Assembly (NCBI GenBank): GCA_002377645.1
Contig: DFQF01000051.1
Location: 1-9,817 of the forward strand
DNA: 9,817 nucleotides
DNA from: Nitrospinaceae bacterium UBA3496
Lineage (GTDB): Bacteria; UBA8248
Direction: 5' to 3'
The position numbers were made by a program, and so were the translations under genes. Each line of letters starts with the position of its first letter. Position 1 is the stretch's first letter. Below, one piece after another: positions 1-7,152 of this stretch. The notes under the pieces were generated by a model, which was not told the origin of the DNA, searched no databases, and saw only the letters and a list, made by a program, of their open reading frames with translations.

Positions 1-1191
1 AAAATAGTTGAATTAAAGACAACATTATTCGAATTTGAGCTTGATAGAGTTATGGGGGATGCAAATTCTCCGAGAGGCAGAACTAAATCAGGATCATGTT
101 TGGTAGAGCTAATTACTGACGAAGGTCTAGTGGGAATTTCTATAGGAGGTGGAAACTCAATTGCTCAAATAAAATCCCTATTTGAAGGAATTCTTGTTGG
201 ATCTGATCCTAAAGCTGTCTACAGTATTTGGAAAAAGATGGTAGATAGATTTTTTAAGGGAGGACATGATGGAATTGCCAACGATGCAATTACTGCGTTA
301 GATGTCGCCATGTGGGATCTTAGATCTAAAGTAAATGAAGAGCCACTTTGGAAAACTCTTGGAGGTAGTAAAAAACCTATAAACGCTTATGCATCCGATA
401 TCGCTTTACCTTTGAACGACGATAAGCTTGGAAATTGGTACAAAAAGATGGCTAAAAACTATGGATTTAAGTCTGCAAAATTGAAAGTAGGACTAGATCA
501 AGATTCTGACTTAAGAAGGTTAGAAATAATGAGAAATGCTTTATCTATCAATAATGATGATCCTATTCTCTATATTGATTCCAATGAATACTGGTCACCA
601 AAACAAACAATTAGAAAAGTTTCAGAAATGGAAGAAAGGTTTACATTAGGTTGGATTGAAGAGCCTGCTAGAAGATGGGATTTTTTGGGTCTAAAAAAAG
701 TATCTGATGCCCTAAAAACTCCTGTTTGTGCTGGAGAAAATCTAGATACATTGGGAGACTTTTTACCTTATTTTCATCATAGATCTGCTGATGTAATCCA
801 AGTTAGCCATGGAATGACAGGAATTACAGGTGCTCTTCAAATTGCTGATGCAGCTTATGGATTAGAATTGCCTATAACTTTAGGAGGATCAGCAGGTATA
901 CTGCATGCACATATTGCGAGTGCAATACCAAATTGTATTACAATAGAAATTCCACATCCAGAGCCTGAAACTAAAGCTTATAAATGGGATGTTAAGATAG
1001 AAAATGGATTAGCTGTATTAGGAGATAAACCTGGTCATGGTATAACGATAGACTATGAAGAGCTAAATAAATCTGTCGTGAATAAAATTTCTGTAAAATC
1101 AGGACCGAGCCCATATGGTAGAAGAGCTGGAGCAGGATTATATGAAGTCCCCCCAACTAAAGATGAAATAAAAGAGGCTAATTCAAAATGA
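1..1191 (+). CDS. MR/MLE enolase-superfamily protein, tandem copy 1 (5' edge partial)
   Basis: This is a mandelate racemase/muconate lactonizing enzyme-like protein, a metal-dependent enzyme family that abstracts a proton alpha to a carboxylate. The frame is open from base 1 and reads KIVELKTTLFEFELDRV before the first Met at 52. This aligns with the MKITDFRLETYLELMDRPLG start of the next gene, so the real ATG probably lies just before base 1 and only it is missing. Numbering from base 1, the KxK acid/base motif is K160/K162 and the metal ligands are D193, E220 and E246. The MR-type dyad is absent: S269 and G296 occupy the usual Asp and His positions. A GDAN motif lies in the N-terminal capping loop, EEPARRWD runs from E220, and RRAGAGLY is near the C-terminus. 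It overlaps the next gene by ATGA, implying coupled translation. The substrate is unknown; the family call is firm, and dehydratase or epimerase activity is only inferred. Confidence 0.9.
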   Translation, partial: KIVELKTTLFEFELDRVMGDANSPRGRTKSGSCLVELITDEGLVGISIGGGNSIAQIKSLFEGILVGSDPKAVYSIWKKMVDRFFKGGHDGIANDAITALDVAMWDLRSKVNEEPLWKTLGGSKKPINAYASDIALPLNDDKLGNWYKKMAKNYGFKSAKLKVGLDQDSDLRRLEIMRNALSINNDDPILYIDSNEYWSPKQTIRKVSEMEERFTLGWIEEPARRWDFLGLKKVSDALKTPVCAGENLDTLGDFLPYFHHRSADVIQVSHGMTGITGALQIADAAYGLELPITLGGSAGILHAHIASAIPNCITIEIPHPEPETKAYKWDVKIENGLAVLGDKPGHGITIDYEELNKSVVNKISVKSGPSPYGRRAGAGLYEVPPTKDEIKEANSK

Positions 1192-2354
1192 AAATAACCG
1201 ACTTTAGATTAGAGACATATCTTGAACTAATGGATAGACCTTTAGGAGATGCTAATGGTCCTGAAGGGGATGATCTTATAGTTTCAAGTATTTTGATAAT
1301 TGATACTGATGAGGGAATAAGCGGAGTAGCACCTTTAGGAAATGGCCAAGTAAATAACTTATTTAAGGTTATTGAAGGTAAAGATCCTAGAGAAACTTTT
1401 ACTCATTGGCAAAATATGATTCGTTATGCTTTCAAAGGTGGAGATGAAGGAGAAGTACATGGTGCTCTATCAGCTATAGATATTGCATTATGGGATATTA
1501 AGTCAAAAATAAATGATGAACCTTTATGGAAAACTCTTGGAAGTGATGATCCTAAATGTAAAGTATATGCTTCTGATATAGGATATTGTTTGACAGATGA
1601 GGATCTATACAAATTTTTTAAGGGTATGTCAGATAAGGGTGTTGACTCTGGGAAGGTTAAGATAGGTTTATCTTACGATGATGACCTTAGAAGAATAGGA
1701 ATAGTTTATGATGCATTAGCAGAAAATTGTAAGAGGCCAAGAATTATGGTTGATTCTAATGAATATTGGTCTGTGAAAAAAGCTATACAAACTATAAGTA
1801 AAATAGAAGAAAAATTTGATATTTTTTGGGCAGAAGAACCTGCAAGAAGATGGGACTATAAAGGCCTTAAAATGGTTTCAGATAATATTAAAGCCGCTGT
1901 ATCTAGTGGAGAAAATCTTAATAATGTTGGAGATTTTTATCCTCTAATAGATAATCAAGCAGTAGATATTCTAAACGTTAGTTCTTATCAGTCAGGAATA
2001 ACTGGATTGAGACAAATAGGAAATTTTGCATATGCATATGAACTCCCTGTAACAACTATGAATTGTATAGGAAATTATAATGCGCAAATCGCTACTAGTA
2101 TTCCAAATCACATTATGATGGAAGTTGTTGATCCTGGAAGAGAAAAAGCATATTCAAAATGGAATGATCATATTGAGGATGGATTTGTTCATTTAGACAA
2201 TACTCCAGGGATAGGCTTAATAGTTGATGAAAAAAAATTAAAGAAATTACAGGAAACTAAATATGATAGAGAGCCAAAAAGACCATGGTTTAGGAGAGAA
2301 GGTGCTGGCCTATATATAAAAGGATTAGAAAAAGATGAAGTTAAATGGAAATGA
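1188..2354 (+). CDS. MR/MLE enolase-superfamily protein, tandem copy 2
   Basis: This 388-residue protein is a close paralogue of the preceding gene along its whole length. It has an N-terminal capping domain (about 1-125) and a TIM-barrel domain. Visible residues are K156/K158 (KVK), metal ligands D189, E216 and E242, a GDAN motif at 20-23 in the capping loop, EEPARRWD at 216-223 and RREGAGLY at 369-376. As in copy 1, the barrel lacks the His-Asp dyad: S265 and N292 stand where the Asp (third Glu +23) and His (third Glu +50) should be. The start is the ATG overlapping the upstream stop. The two copies probably arose by tandem duplication, and they could act on related substrates or form a mixed oligomer, which is inference. 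No characterised family member is recognised, so the reaction is not named. Confidence 0.92.
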   Translation: MKITDFRLETYLELMDRPLGDANGPEGDDLIVSSILIIDTDEGISGVAPLGNGQVNNLFKVIEGKDPRETFTHWQNMIRYAFKGGDEGEVHGALSAIDIALWDIKSKINDEPLWKTLGSDDPKCKVYASDIGYCLTDEDLYKFFKGMSDKGVDSGKVKIGLSYDDDLRRIGIVYDALAENCKRPRIMVDSNEYWSVKKAIQTISKIEEKFDIFWAEEPARRWDYKGLKMVSDNIKAAVSSGENLNNVGDFYPLIDNQAVDILNVSSYQSGITGLRQIGNFAYAYELPVTTMNCIGNYNAQIATSIPNHIMMEVVDPGREKAYSKWNDHIEDGFVHLDNTPGIGLIVDEKKLKKLQETKYDREPKRPWFRREGAGLYIKGLEKDEVKWK

Positions 2355-2359
2355 GAGGA
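2353..2359 (+). promoter_or_regulatory. Ribosome binding site for the DgoD-like gene
   Basis: The purine-rich GAGAGGA lies six bases before the ATG at 2366 and overlaps the upstream stop codon. It supports that start and fits translation from the same operon mRNA. Confidence 0.6.
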
Positions 2360-2365
2360 TAAACT

Positions 2366-3523
2366 ATGAAAGTTACTAAAATTACTAGCATTCCAATCAG
2401 AGATGAAGAAGGTAGAGTTTACTTCTTTGTTAAAATTGATACTGATAAAGGGATTCATGGTCTTGGTGAAGTTGGAATAGCAAGACAAGGAAATGCTATT
2501 TCAAAAGCAATTGACCATCTTTCTGAACTTGTTATAGGATCTGATCCTTGGGAGACAGAAAGATTATGGCAAGTAATGTTCAGAAGTTCTTTTTTCCCAG
2601 CAGATAAAATATATTCATGTGCAATATCTGCTATTGATATAGCACTGTGGGATATAAAAGCAAAATCAGTAGATTTACCTGTTTATAAACTCTTGGGAGG
2701 ACCTTATAGAGAAAAAGTGATTTGTTATCCTCATACTCAAGGAAACTCAGTTAAGGAATTTTTAGATACATGTGAAGACCATCTCAATAAGGGGTGGAAA
2801 TTCCTTAGATGGCATCAACCAAGTAACTTTATAGATGATTTAGAATCTGGAATTTTAGAACCAAGAAAATCTATAAAAGTAGCAGTAGAAATAATGGGGC
2901 AAGTAAGAGAAAGGTTTGGGTATGATCCAGAGATATCATTTGATGTTCATACCAGATTGGATCCTCCGGAAGTAATAGAAATGTGTAAAGATCTTGAACC
3001 TCTAAAACCTTTCTTTATAGAAGATCCTATAAGATCGGAAAATCCAGGATCATATAATCATATAAGAAACAAAATAAACCTTCCTATAGCTGCAGGTGAA
3101 CAATGGGCATCTAAATGGCCATTCAGAGAAGTAATTGAAAATGAATTAATTGATTATGCAAGAATTGATCTATGTATTGTTGGAGGTTTAACCGAAGCTT
3201 TAAAAATTACTCACTGGGCTGAAACTCATTATATAAATATCGTTCCACATAATCCTTTAGGGCCAGTTTCTGCAGCGGCTTGCGTTTCATTGTGTATGGC
3301 ATCAAGTAATGTAGGCGTTCAAGAGATGCCTAAAGCTCCAGGAACCTACGCTCAGAAACTTTTTCCTAAACAAATTGAATGGGAAGATGGTTTTTCATGG
3401 TGTCCAGACACTCCTGGACTTGGAGTAGATATAGACATGGATGTAGCAGAGTCAATGAGGGTTGATCCAACAGGATTTTCTCCAAGATTATCGAGGGAAG
3501 ATGGGAGTTTCACGAATTGGTAA
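2366..3523 (+). CDS. Sugar-acid dehydratase, D-galactonate dehydratase (DgoD)-like
   Basis: This 385-residue enolase-superfamily enzyme is of the acid-sugar dehydratase type and would convert an aldonic acid to a 2-keto-3-deoxy acid with Mg2+. Metal ligands are D193, E219 and E245; catalytic histidines are H195 (FDVH) and H295 (PHNPLGP); a further acid is E320 (GVQE). From memory, E. coli DgoD uses D183, H185, E209, E235, H285 and E310, so the spacing is identical with a constant offset of ten. The barrel lacks the KxK motif, as expected for this group, having LRWHQP instead. The C-terminal REDGSFTNW resembles the end of DgoD and mannonate dehydratases. It lies 11 bases after copy 2 and overlaps the next gene by 7 bases. 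Galactonate, gluconate or another aldonate is possible; specificity cannot be read from sequence, and mannonate dehydratase is less likely on spacing. Confidence 0.88.
   Translation: MKVTKITSIPIRDEEGRVYFFVKIDTDKGIHGLGEVGIARQGNAISKAIDHLSELVIGSDPWETERLWQVMFRSSFFPADKIYSCAISAIDIALWDIKAKSVDLPVYKLLGGPYREKVICYPHTQGNSVKEFLDTCEDHLNKGWKFLRWHQPSNFIDDLESGILEPRKSIKVAVEIMGQVRERFGYDPEISFDVHTRLDPPEVIEMCKDLEPLKPFFIEDPIRSENPGSYNHIRNKINLPIAAGEQWASKWPFREVIENELIDYARIDLCIVGGLTEALKITHWAETHYINIVPHNPLGPVSAAACVSLCMASSNVGVQEMPKAPGTYAQKLFPKQIEWEDGFSWCPDTPGLGVDIDMDVAESMRVDPTGFSPRLSREDGSFTNW
3503..3507 (+). promoter_or_regulatory. Ribosome binding site supporting a TTG start
   Basis: GGGAG lies nine bases before the TTG at 3517, inside the end of the upstream gene. 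No ATG or GTG in this frame gives a protein containing the conserved N-terminal RGFFGKK segment, so this site favours the TTG. Confidence 0.5.
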
Positions 3524-4113
3524 CAAGAGGTTTTTTTGGTAAAAAAAATAAAAATGAAAGGATTCCACCTGGTCAATATTTAGAAAACAGATTCCCTGTT
3601 TTATCAGCAGAACCAACTCCTAAAATTGATATTGAGAACTGGACCCTGAGTATAAGTTATAAAAGTACAGATTTGGCAGAAATCAGTTGGGAACAACTAA
3701 AGAGTCTTCCAGAAAAAGAGATAACTCAAGATATTCATTGTGTAACACGTTGGTCAAAATTAGACATGAAATGGAAAGGGGTACAAATCAGTTCGATTCT
3801 AAAAGAATTGAAAATTGACCCTCCTTCAGAATGGACTATGATAGGCTCATCAACAGGCTATACAACTAATGTCCCACTCTCAGATCTAATGATGGAAAAC
3901 ACTATTGTTTCATACTCATATGAGGATGAAACAATAAGCCCTGAGCATGGAGGTCCAATAAGATTAATCGTTCCTCATTTATACTTTTGGAAATCTGCAA
4001 AATGGCTAAATAGAATAGATTTTATTGATAATGATAAACCAGGTTTTTGGGAAAATTATGGCTATCATATGTACGGAGATCCGTGGAAAGAACAGAGATA
4101 TTCTGGACAATGA
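3517..4113 (+). CDS. Sulfite-oxidase-like molybdopterin oxidoreductase, cytosolic
   Basis: This 198-residue protein is a single oxidoreductase molybdopterin-binding domain of the sulfite oxidase/YedY (COG2041-type) fold. N-terminal RGFFGKK and IPPGQYLENRFPVLS (about 16-30) are typical of the short 'sulfite oxidase-like oxidoreductase' family. C75 in HCVTRW is the expected molybdenum-ligating cysteine, and GGPIRLIVPHLYFWKSAKW (145-163) is the conserved cofactor-binding stretch. There is no Tat signal, no cytochrome b5 domain and no C-terminal dimerisation domain, so a cytosolic enzyme with Mo-pterin as its only cofactor is likely. It starts at TTG overlapping the upstream stop (TTGGTAA) and overlaps the flavin reductase gene by ATGA, so the two probably form a complex. 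The substrate is unknown; sulfite is only one option. Confidence 0.87.
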   Translation: MVTRGFFGKKNKNERIPPGQYLENRFPVLSAEPTPKIDIENWTLSISYKSTDLAEISWEQLKSLPEKEITQDIHCVTRWSKLDMKWKGVQISSILKELKIDPPSEWTMIGSSTGYTTNVPLSDLMMENTIVSYSYEDETISPEHGGPIRLIVPHLYFWKSAKWLNRIDFIDNDKPGFWENYGYHMYGDPWKEQRYSGQ

Positions 4114-4805
4114 CATTTACTCAACATTTTAATTCCGCTACTTTGTTGAAAAAAAAAATCATAGATGACAAACTTTGTTTTTTAGAATTTAAGGTTGAAA
4201 ATTGGAAAGGACATATTCCTGGTCAATATTCTGAAATTTGTCTAACAGCTGAGAATGGATATCAAGCCATAAGACCTTATTCAATAGCTAGTACTCCCCA
4301 AAAAGATACAGTAAGTTTTCTAATTGAAAAAATTGATGAAGGAGAGGTATCTAATTTCCTATATGATTATTCATTAGCTGGAGATAAATTTCAAATTTCA
4401 AATCCAATTGGTTTGAGATTTATTCTTCATAATATAAAAACACCAATATTTATAGCATCTGGATCAGGGATTGCTCCTTTTTTATCTATGTCTAAATATC
4501 TCCAAGAAAAAAAAATCAGCTTTTTTACATATCATTGGTCGAGAAATATTACTGGATTGATAAATTTTGATGAAAATTTCTTGAGGCTCAATAAATATTA
4601 TTTCCCTTTCCTTACAAGAGAAATTCCAGTTGGATGGAAAGGTGGAACTGAAAGAATCAAAGAAGAAAACTTTAATAATTTAGATATAAATCAAGGTTAT
4701 GAAATATATATTTGTGGCTCAGATTCTTTCGTAGAAAAAGCTTTATCTGTAATCTCAAATCTAAGTTTGGATAGTGAAATTTACACAGAAAGATTTGGAT
4801 CTTAA
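4110..4805 (+). CDS. Ferredoxin-NADP reductase-like flavoprotein, probable partner of the Mo enzyme
   Basis: This 231-residue protein has an FAD-binding barrel followed by an NAD(P)-binding domain. The visible motifs are GQY (38-40), RPYSIAS for FAD (55-61), GEVSNFL (78-84), ASGSGIAPFLS for the pyridine nucleotide (116-126), CGS (202-204) and a C-terminal YTERFG. There is no 2Fe-2S cysteine cluster, so electrons would pass between NAD(P)H, FAD and a partner, most plausibly the adjacent molybdenum protein. The frame is open further upstream, to an ATG at 4047, but the ATG at 4110 overlapping the upstream TGA gives a normal family N-terminus and is chosen. It is the last gene of the five-gene operon and ends convergently with the alcohol dehydrogenase. 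A run of ten A lies near its 5' end at 4149-4158. Confidence 0.85.
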   Translation: MTFTQHFNSATLLKKKIIDDKLCFLEFKVENWKGHIPGQYSEICLTAENGYQAIRPYSIASTPQKDTVSFLIEKIDEGEVSNFLYDYSLAGDKFQISNPIGLRFILHNIKTPIFIASGSGIAPFLSMSKYLQEKKISFFTYHWSRNITGLINFDENFLRLNKYYFPFLTREIPVGWKGGTERIKEENFNNLDINQGYEIYICGSDSFVEKALSVISNLSLDSEIYTERFGS

Positions 4806-5800
4806 GGATTAAATTTTATTACGTTCTTAATTACGTTGTTCTTTTGATCTGCATACTCTTCATATGCATTTTGTAAATCTTTAAGATCTGATACATGTGT
4901 CTTTAAGGATTTTGGGTCCCACCATCCTCTTTCAGCTAAAGCCACTAGTTCTCTAATTTCAGCTATTGGTTCAGGAGTGGTAGCAATCTGAGTAGCATGA
5001 ATATCTAGATTTTTCCTCAACATAAGACTATGCTCAAACTCTACCATATCTTCAGTTACTATACTAAAAGTTATAAACTTACCTTGTGGCTTAAGAAGAT
5101 TTAAGCATATATTAAATCCATCTTTGTTTCCAGAAGCATCAACAACAACATCAAATAATTCACCATTTGTGATATCTTCTGTCTGCTTCATAAGATCATC
5201 TAGATTATTAAACTTCATAGATTTAGTAGCTCCAAGAGAAATACTTTTTTCAAGTCTGTAATCATGTTTATCAATTCCTACAACTTCTGCAGCTCCTTGC
5301 TTAGATGCAAACATAGTAAAAGATAAACCTATTCCACCCTGCCCTAAAACTGCTATTCTTTTTCCAAAAATATTACCCCAGTGCTTTGCTGAGTATAAAA
5401 CAGTGCCAGAATGTTGTAACATTATCCAGTCTTCTAAATCTCCCCAATCAGGAAGTTTGATGATTCTTTCATGATTCTGATCAATATATTCAACAGCTCC
5501 TCCAGTACCAATGCTTCCATCTGGTTTTCTATAATTAGGTATGATTATTGCCCTTGATCCAACAGGATATCTATCATCTTTAGATTCTATAGCTACTCCA
5601 GCTACTTCATGTATAGGCATTCCAGGTGGCAATGGATAGCTTTCTTCAGGTAAAACTTTATCAAATGAACTATGGATATCAGAACCACATACAGAAATAC
5701 AATCTACTTTAAATCTTACTTCTCCGTCTTTTAATTCACCTAAATCTGGAACATCAGTTATTTCTATCTTTCTATATCCAGTAATTTGCGCTGCTTTCAT
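4802..5800 (-). CDS. Medium-chain zinc-dependent alcohol dehydrogenase family protein
   Basis: This 332-residue MDR-family dehydrogenase would oxidise an alcohol or polyol with NAD(H). The N-terminal GroES-like domain carries the catalytic zinc ligands C38 (SVCGSD) and H64 with E65 (HEVAG). The Rossmann domain has GQGGIG (153-158) and an acidic D177 at the end of strand 2, favouring NAD over NADP. The four-cysteine structural zinc site is absent; that region is a short loop around 88-104. The usual Glu of an 'EPLA' motif near the third zinc ligand is replaced by LQHSG around 128-132, so zinc binding may be atypical. The start at 5800 is supported by a GGGGG site five bases upstream. The gene follows the tRNA by 15 bases. 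Sorbitol, threonine or other polyol dehydrogenase functions are possible but unproven. Confidence 0.88.
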   Translation of the reverse strand: MKAAQITGYRKIEITDVPDLGELKDGEVRFKVDCISVCGSDIHSSFDKVLPEESYPLPPGMPIHEVAGVAIESKDDRYPVGSRAIIIPNYRKPDGSIGTGGAVEYIDQNHERIIKLPDWGDLEDWIMLQHSGTVLYSAKHWGNIFGKRIAVLGQGGIGLSFTMFASKQGAAEVVGIDKHDYRLEKSISLGATKSMKFNNLDDLMKQTEDITNGELFDVVVDASGNKDGFNICLNLLKPQGKFITFSIVTEDMVEFEHSLMLRKNLDIHATQIATTPEPIAEIRELVALAERGWWDPKSLKTHVSDLKDLQNAYEEYADQKNNVIKNVIKFNP

Positions 5801-5805
5801 AAAAT

Positions 5806-5810
5806 CCCCC
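5806..5810 (-). promoter_or_regulatory. Ribosome binding site of the alcohol dehydrogenase
   Basis: On the minus strand AAGGGGGATTTT precedes the ATG, with the G run five bases upstream of the start. It sits in the 15-base gap between the tRNA CCA end and the gene, so there is no room for a separate promoter. Confidence 0.55.
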
Positions 5811-5815
5811 TTATA

Positions 5816-5891
<76 letters not shown>

Positions 5892-6009
5892 TATTGTTCT
5901 TCCTTCTTACCTCAATCTAAATAATAATATAAGTTTACCTAGAAGAAGAAAAGGTTTAAACTTTCTAAAACAATTATTTCATAAATAAAAAATTCTTGGA
6001 GCGAAAAAA
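5892..6009. promoter_or_regulatory. Divergent intergenic region, probable promoters for the tRNA and for the fourth MR/MLE gene
   Basis: This 118-base AT-rich gap separates the leftward tRNA/dehydrogenase unit from the rightward gene at 6010. The minus strand carries a TATATTATTATTT stretch (about 5920-5933) that could hold a -10 box for the tRNA. The plus strand has TTTAAA at 5955 and AT-rich sequence near 5978-5990 as weak -35/-10 candidates. GGAG at 5998-6001 is eight bases before the ATG at 6010. No strong consensus promoter is visible, so the exact boxes are guesses; location and orientation are the main evidence. Confidence 0.4.
5931..5963. repeat. Imperfect inverted repeat in the divergent promoter region
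   Basis: The left arm AAGTTTACCT (5931-5940) is complementary to the right arm AGGTTTAAACTT (5952-5963), apart from a two-base TT bulge; 11 purine-rich bases separate the arms. It lies between the probable divergent promoters, so an operator is conceivable, but AT-rich chance complementarity is also plausible. Confidence 0.3.
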
Positions 6010-7107
6010 ATGAAAATAACAGATATTAATCTAAAAATTTATAGGTGGGAAAGATCAACTCCAATAACAAATGGATTATATACGTATACCCACAATGTAC
6101 TAAACATTGTTGAAATTCAAACAGACGAACCTGATATAACAGGAATTGGAATTTCAGCAGGAATAGATGTTAGTCCAACTGTAGCTAGAGAGTTAGTAGA
6201 TCATTTTAAGAAAGGGATAATTGGACTAAATCCTCTAGATAATGAGAGAATATGGCATGAAATGTGGAGACCAAAACTTGTTGGAAGAAGAGGCATAACA
6301 ACAAGAGTAATTTCTGGTATTGATATAGCTCTTTGGGACATAAAAGGTAAAGTTTCAAACTTGCCTGTTTATAAGTTACTGGGTGGTTTCACGAATAAAG
6401 TTGATACATATATAGCCGGAGGATATTACGAAAAAGGGAAAGGATTAAAAGAGTTAGCCAAGGAAATGGAAGATAATGTTGAAATGGGAGCAACTGCTGT
6501 AAAAATAAAGGTAGGAGCACTTTCAATAAATGAAGATATAGAGAGAGTCAAAGTATGTAGAGAAGCTATTGGAAATGATGTGAAATTAATGGTTGATGCA
6601 AACAACGCATATAGACATTATGAGGCTATTGAATTTGCAAGAAAAGCTGAAAAATACGACTTGTTTTGGTTTGAAGAACCTGTTGAACCAGATGATTATA
6701 TAGGTCAATCTGAGATAACTAGATCAACATCGATACCTGTTGCAGCTGGAGAAAATGAATATACAAGATATGGCTTTAGAGACATGATTAATCATAGAGC
6801 AGTAGATATCCTTCAACCTGATTGCCTAATACTAGGAGGAGTGACTGAATTTATGAAGGTATGTGCACTGGCTCAAAGTAATGATCTAGATATAGCTCCT
6901 CACGGTGCACAAGAAGTACATATCCATCTTGTGTCAGCTATACCAAATGGTTTAATACTAGAATATTACAGGGATACAGTTAATCCGATGCATGGGAAAA
7001 TATGGGAAAATGAATTAGTTTTGAAGGATGGATATGTTTATGCTCCTGATTTGCCTGGGTTTGGATTAAATCCTAAATGGAAAGATTTAGAACCATATAG
7101 AGTTTAA
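6010..7107 (+). CDS. MR-subgroup enolase-superfamily enzyme, probable acid-sugar dehydratase or racemase
   Basis: This 365-residue enzyme has a full mandelate racemase-type active site. Residues are KIK with K165/K167, metal ligands D196 (VDANN), E222 (FEEP) and E248 (AAGEN), and the His-Asp dyad D271 (LQPD) and H298 (APHG). The third Glu to Asp and His spacings are 23 and 50 residues, as in mandelate racemase. The capping domain covers about 1-125, with SGIDIALWDIKGK at 102-114. GGAG eight bases upstream supports the start. It begins the rightward cluster and is followed after 45 bases by xdhC. It is clearly distinct from the tandem pair and from the DgoD-like protein. Members with this residue set include dehydratases of rhamnonate, talarate/galactarate and similar acids, as well as racemases. 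Which reaction applies here cannot be decided. Confidence 0.9.
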   Translation: MKITDINLKIYRWERSTPITNGLYTYTHNVLNIVEIQTDEPDITGIGISAGIDVSPTVARELVDHFKKGIIGLNPLDNERIWHEMWRPKLVGRRGITTRVISGIDIALWDIKGKVSNLPVYKLLGGFTNKVDTYIAGGYYEKGKGLKELAKEMEDNVEMGATAVKIKVGALSINEDIERVKVCREAIGNDVKLMVDANNAYRHYEAIEFARKAEKYDLFWFEEPVEPDDYIGQSEITRSTSIPVAAGENEYTRYGFRDMINHRAVDILQPDCLILGGVTEFMKVCALAQSNDLDIAPHGAQEVHIHLVSAIPNGLILEYYRDTVNPMHGKIWENELVLKDGYVYAPDLPGFGLNPKWKDLEPYRV

Positions 7108-7120
7108 TCGATTGTATATA

Positions 7121-7126
7121 TATAAT
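7121..7126 (+). promoter_or_regulatory. Possible -10 box upstream of xdhC
   Basis: A perfect TATAAT lies in the 45-base gap between the MR-type gene and xdhC, 27 bases before its ATG. No convincing -35 box is present at 16-18 bases upstream, and the surrounding TATATATA is low complexity, so the call is weak. Confidence 0.25.
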
Positions 7127-7152
7127 TTAAGTATTAGTAGTGGAGATATCTA

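Noticed and set aside
52..54. ATG at 52 as the real start of the first gene
   Set aside because: The upstream 17 codons match the N-terminus of the tandem copy, and this ATG falls inside the conserved GDAN capping-loop region.
2189..2488. Minus-strand open frame across the junction of copy 2 and the DgoD-like gene
   Set aside because: It is antisense to two strongly supported genes, rich in Ser/Asn/Phe, with no recognisable domain. The other minus-strand frames at 1424-1612, 3352-3576 and 7959-8165 were rejected for the same reason.
4047..4109. Longer start for the flavin reductase at the ATG at 4047
   Set aside because: The extra 21 residues overlap the Mo-protein gene in another frame and look unlike the family. 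The ATGA overlap at 4110 gives a normal N-terminus.
4149..4158. Run of ten A as a programmed frameshift or sequencing error site
   Set aside because: The frame is intact through the run, and no alternative-frame domain follows, so nothing supports frameshifting.
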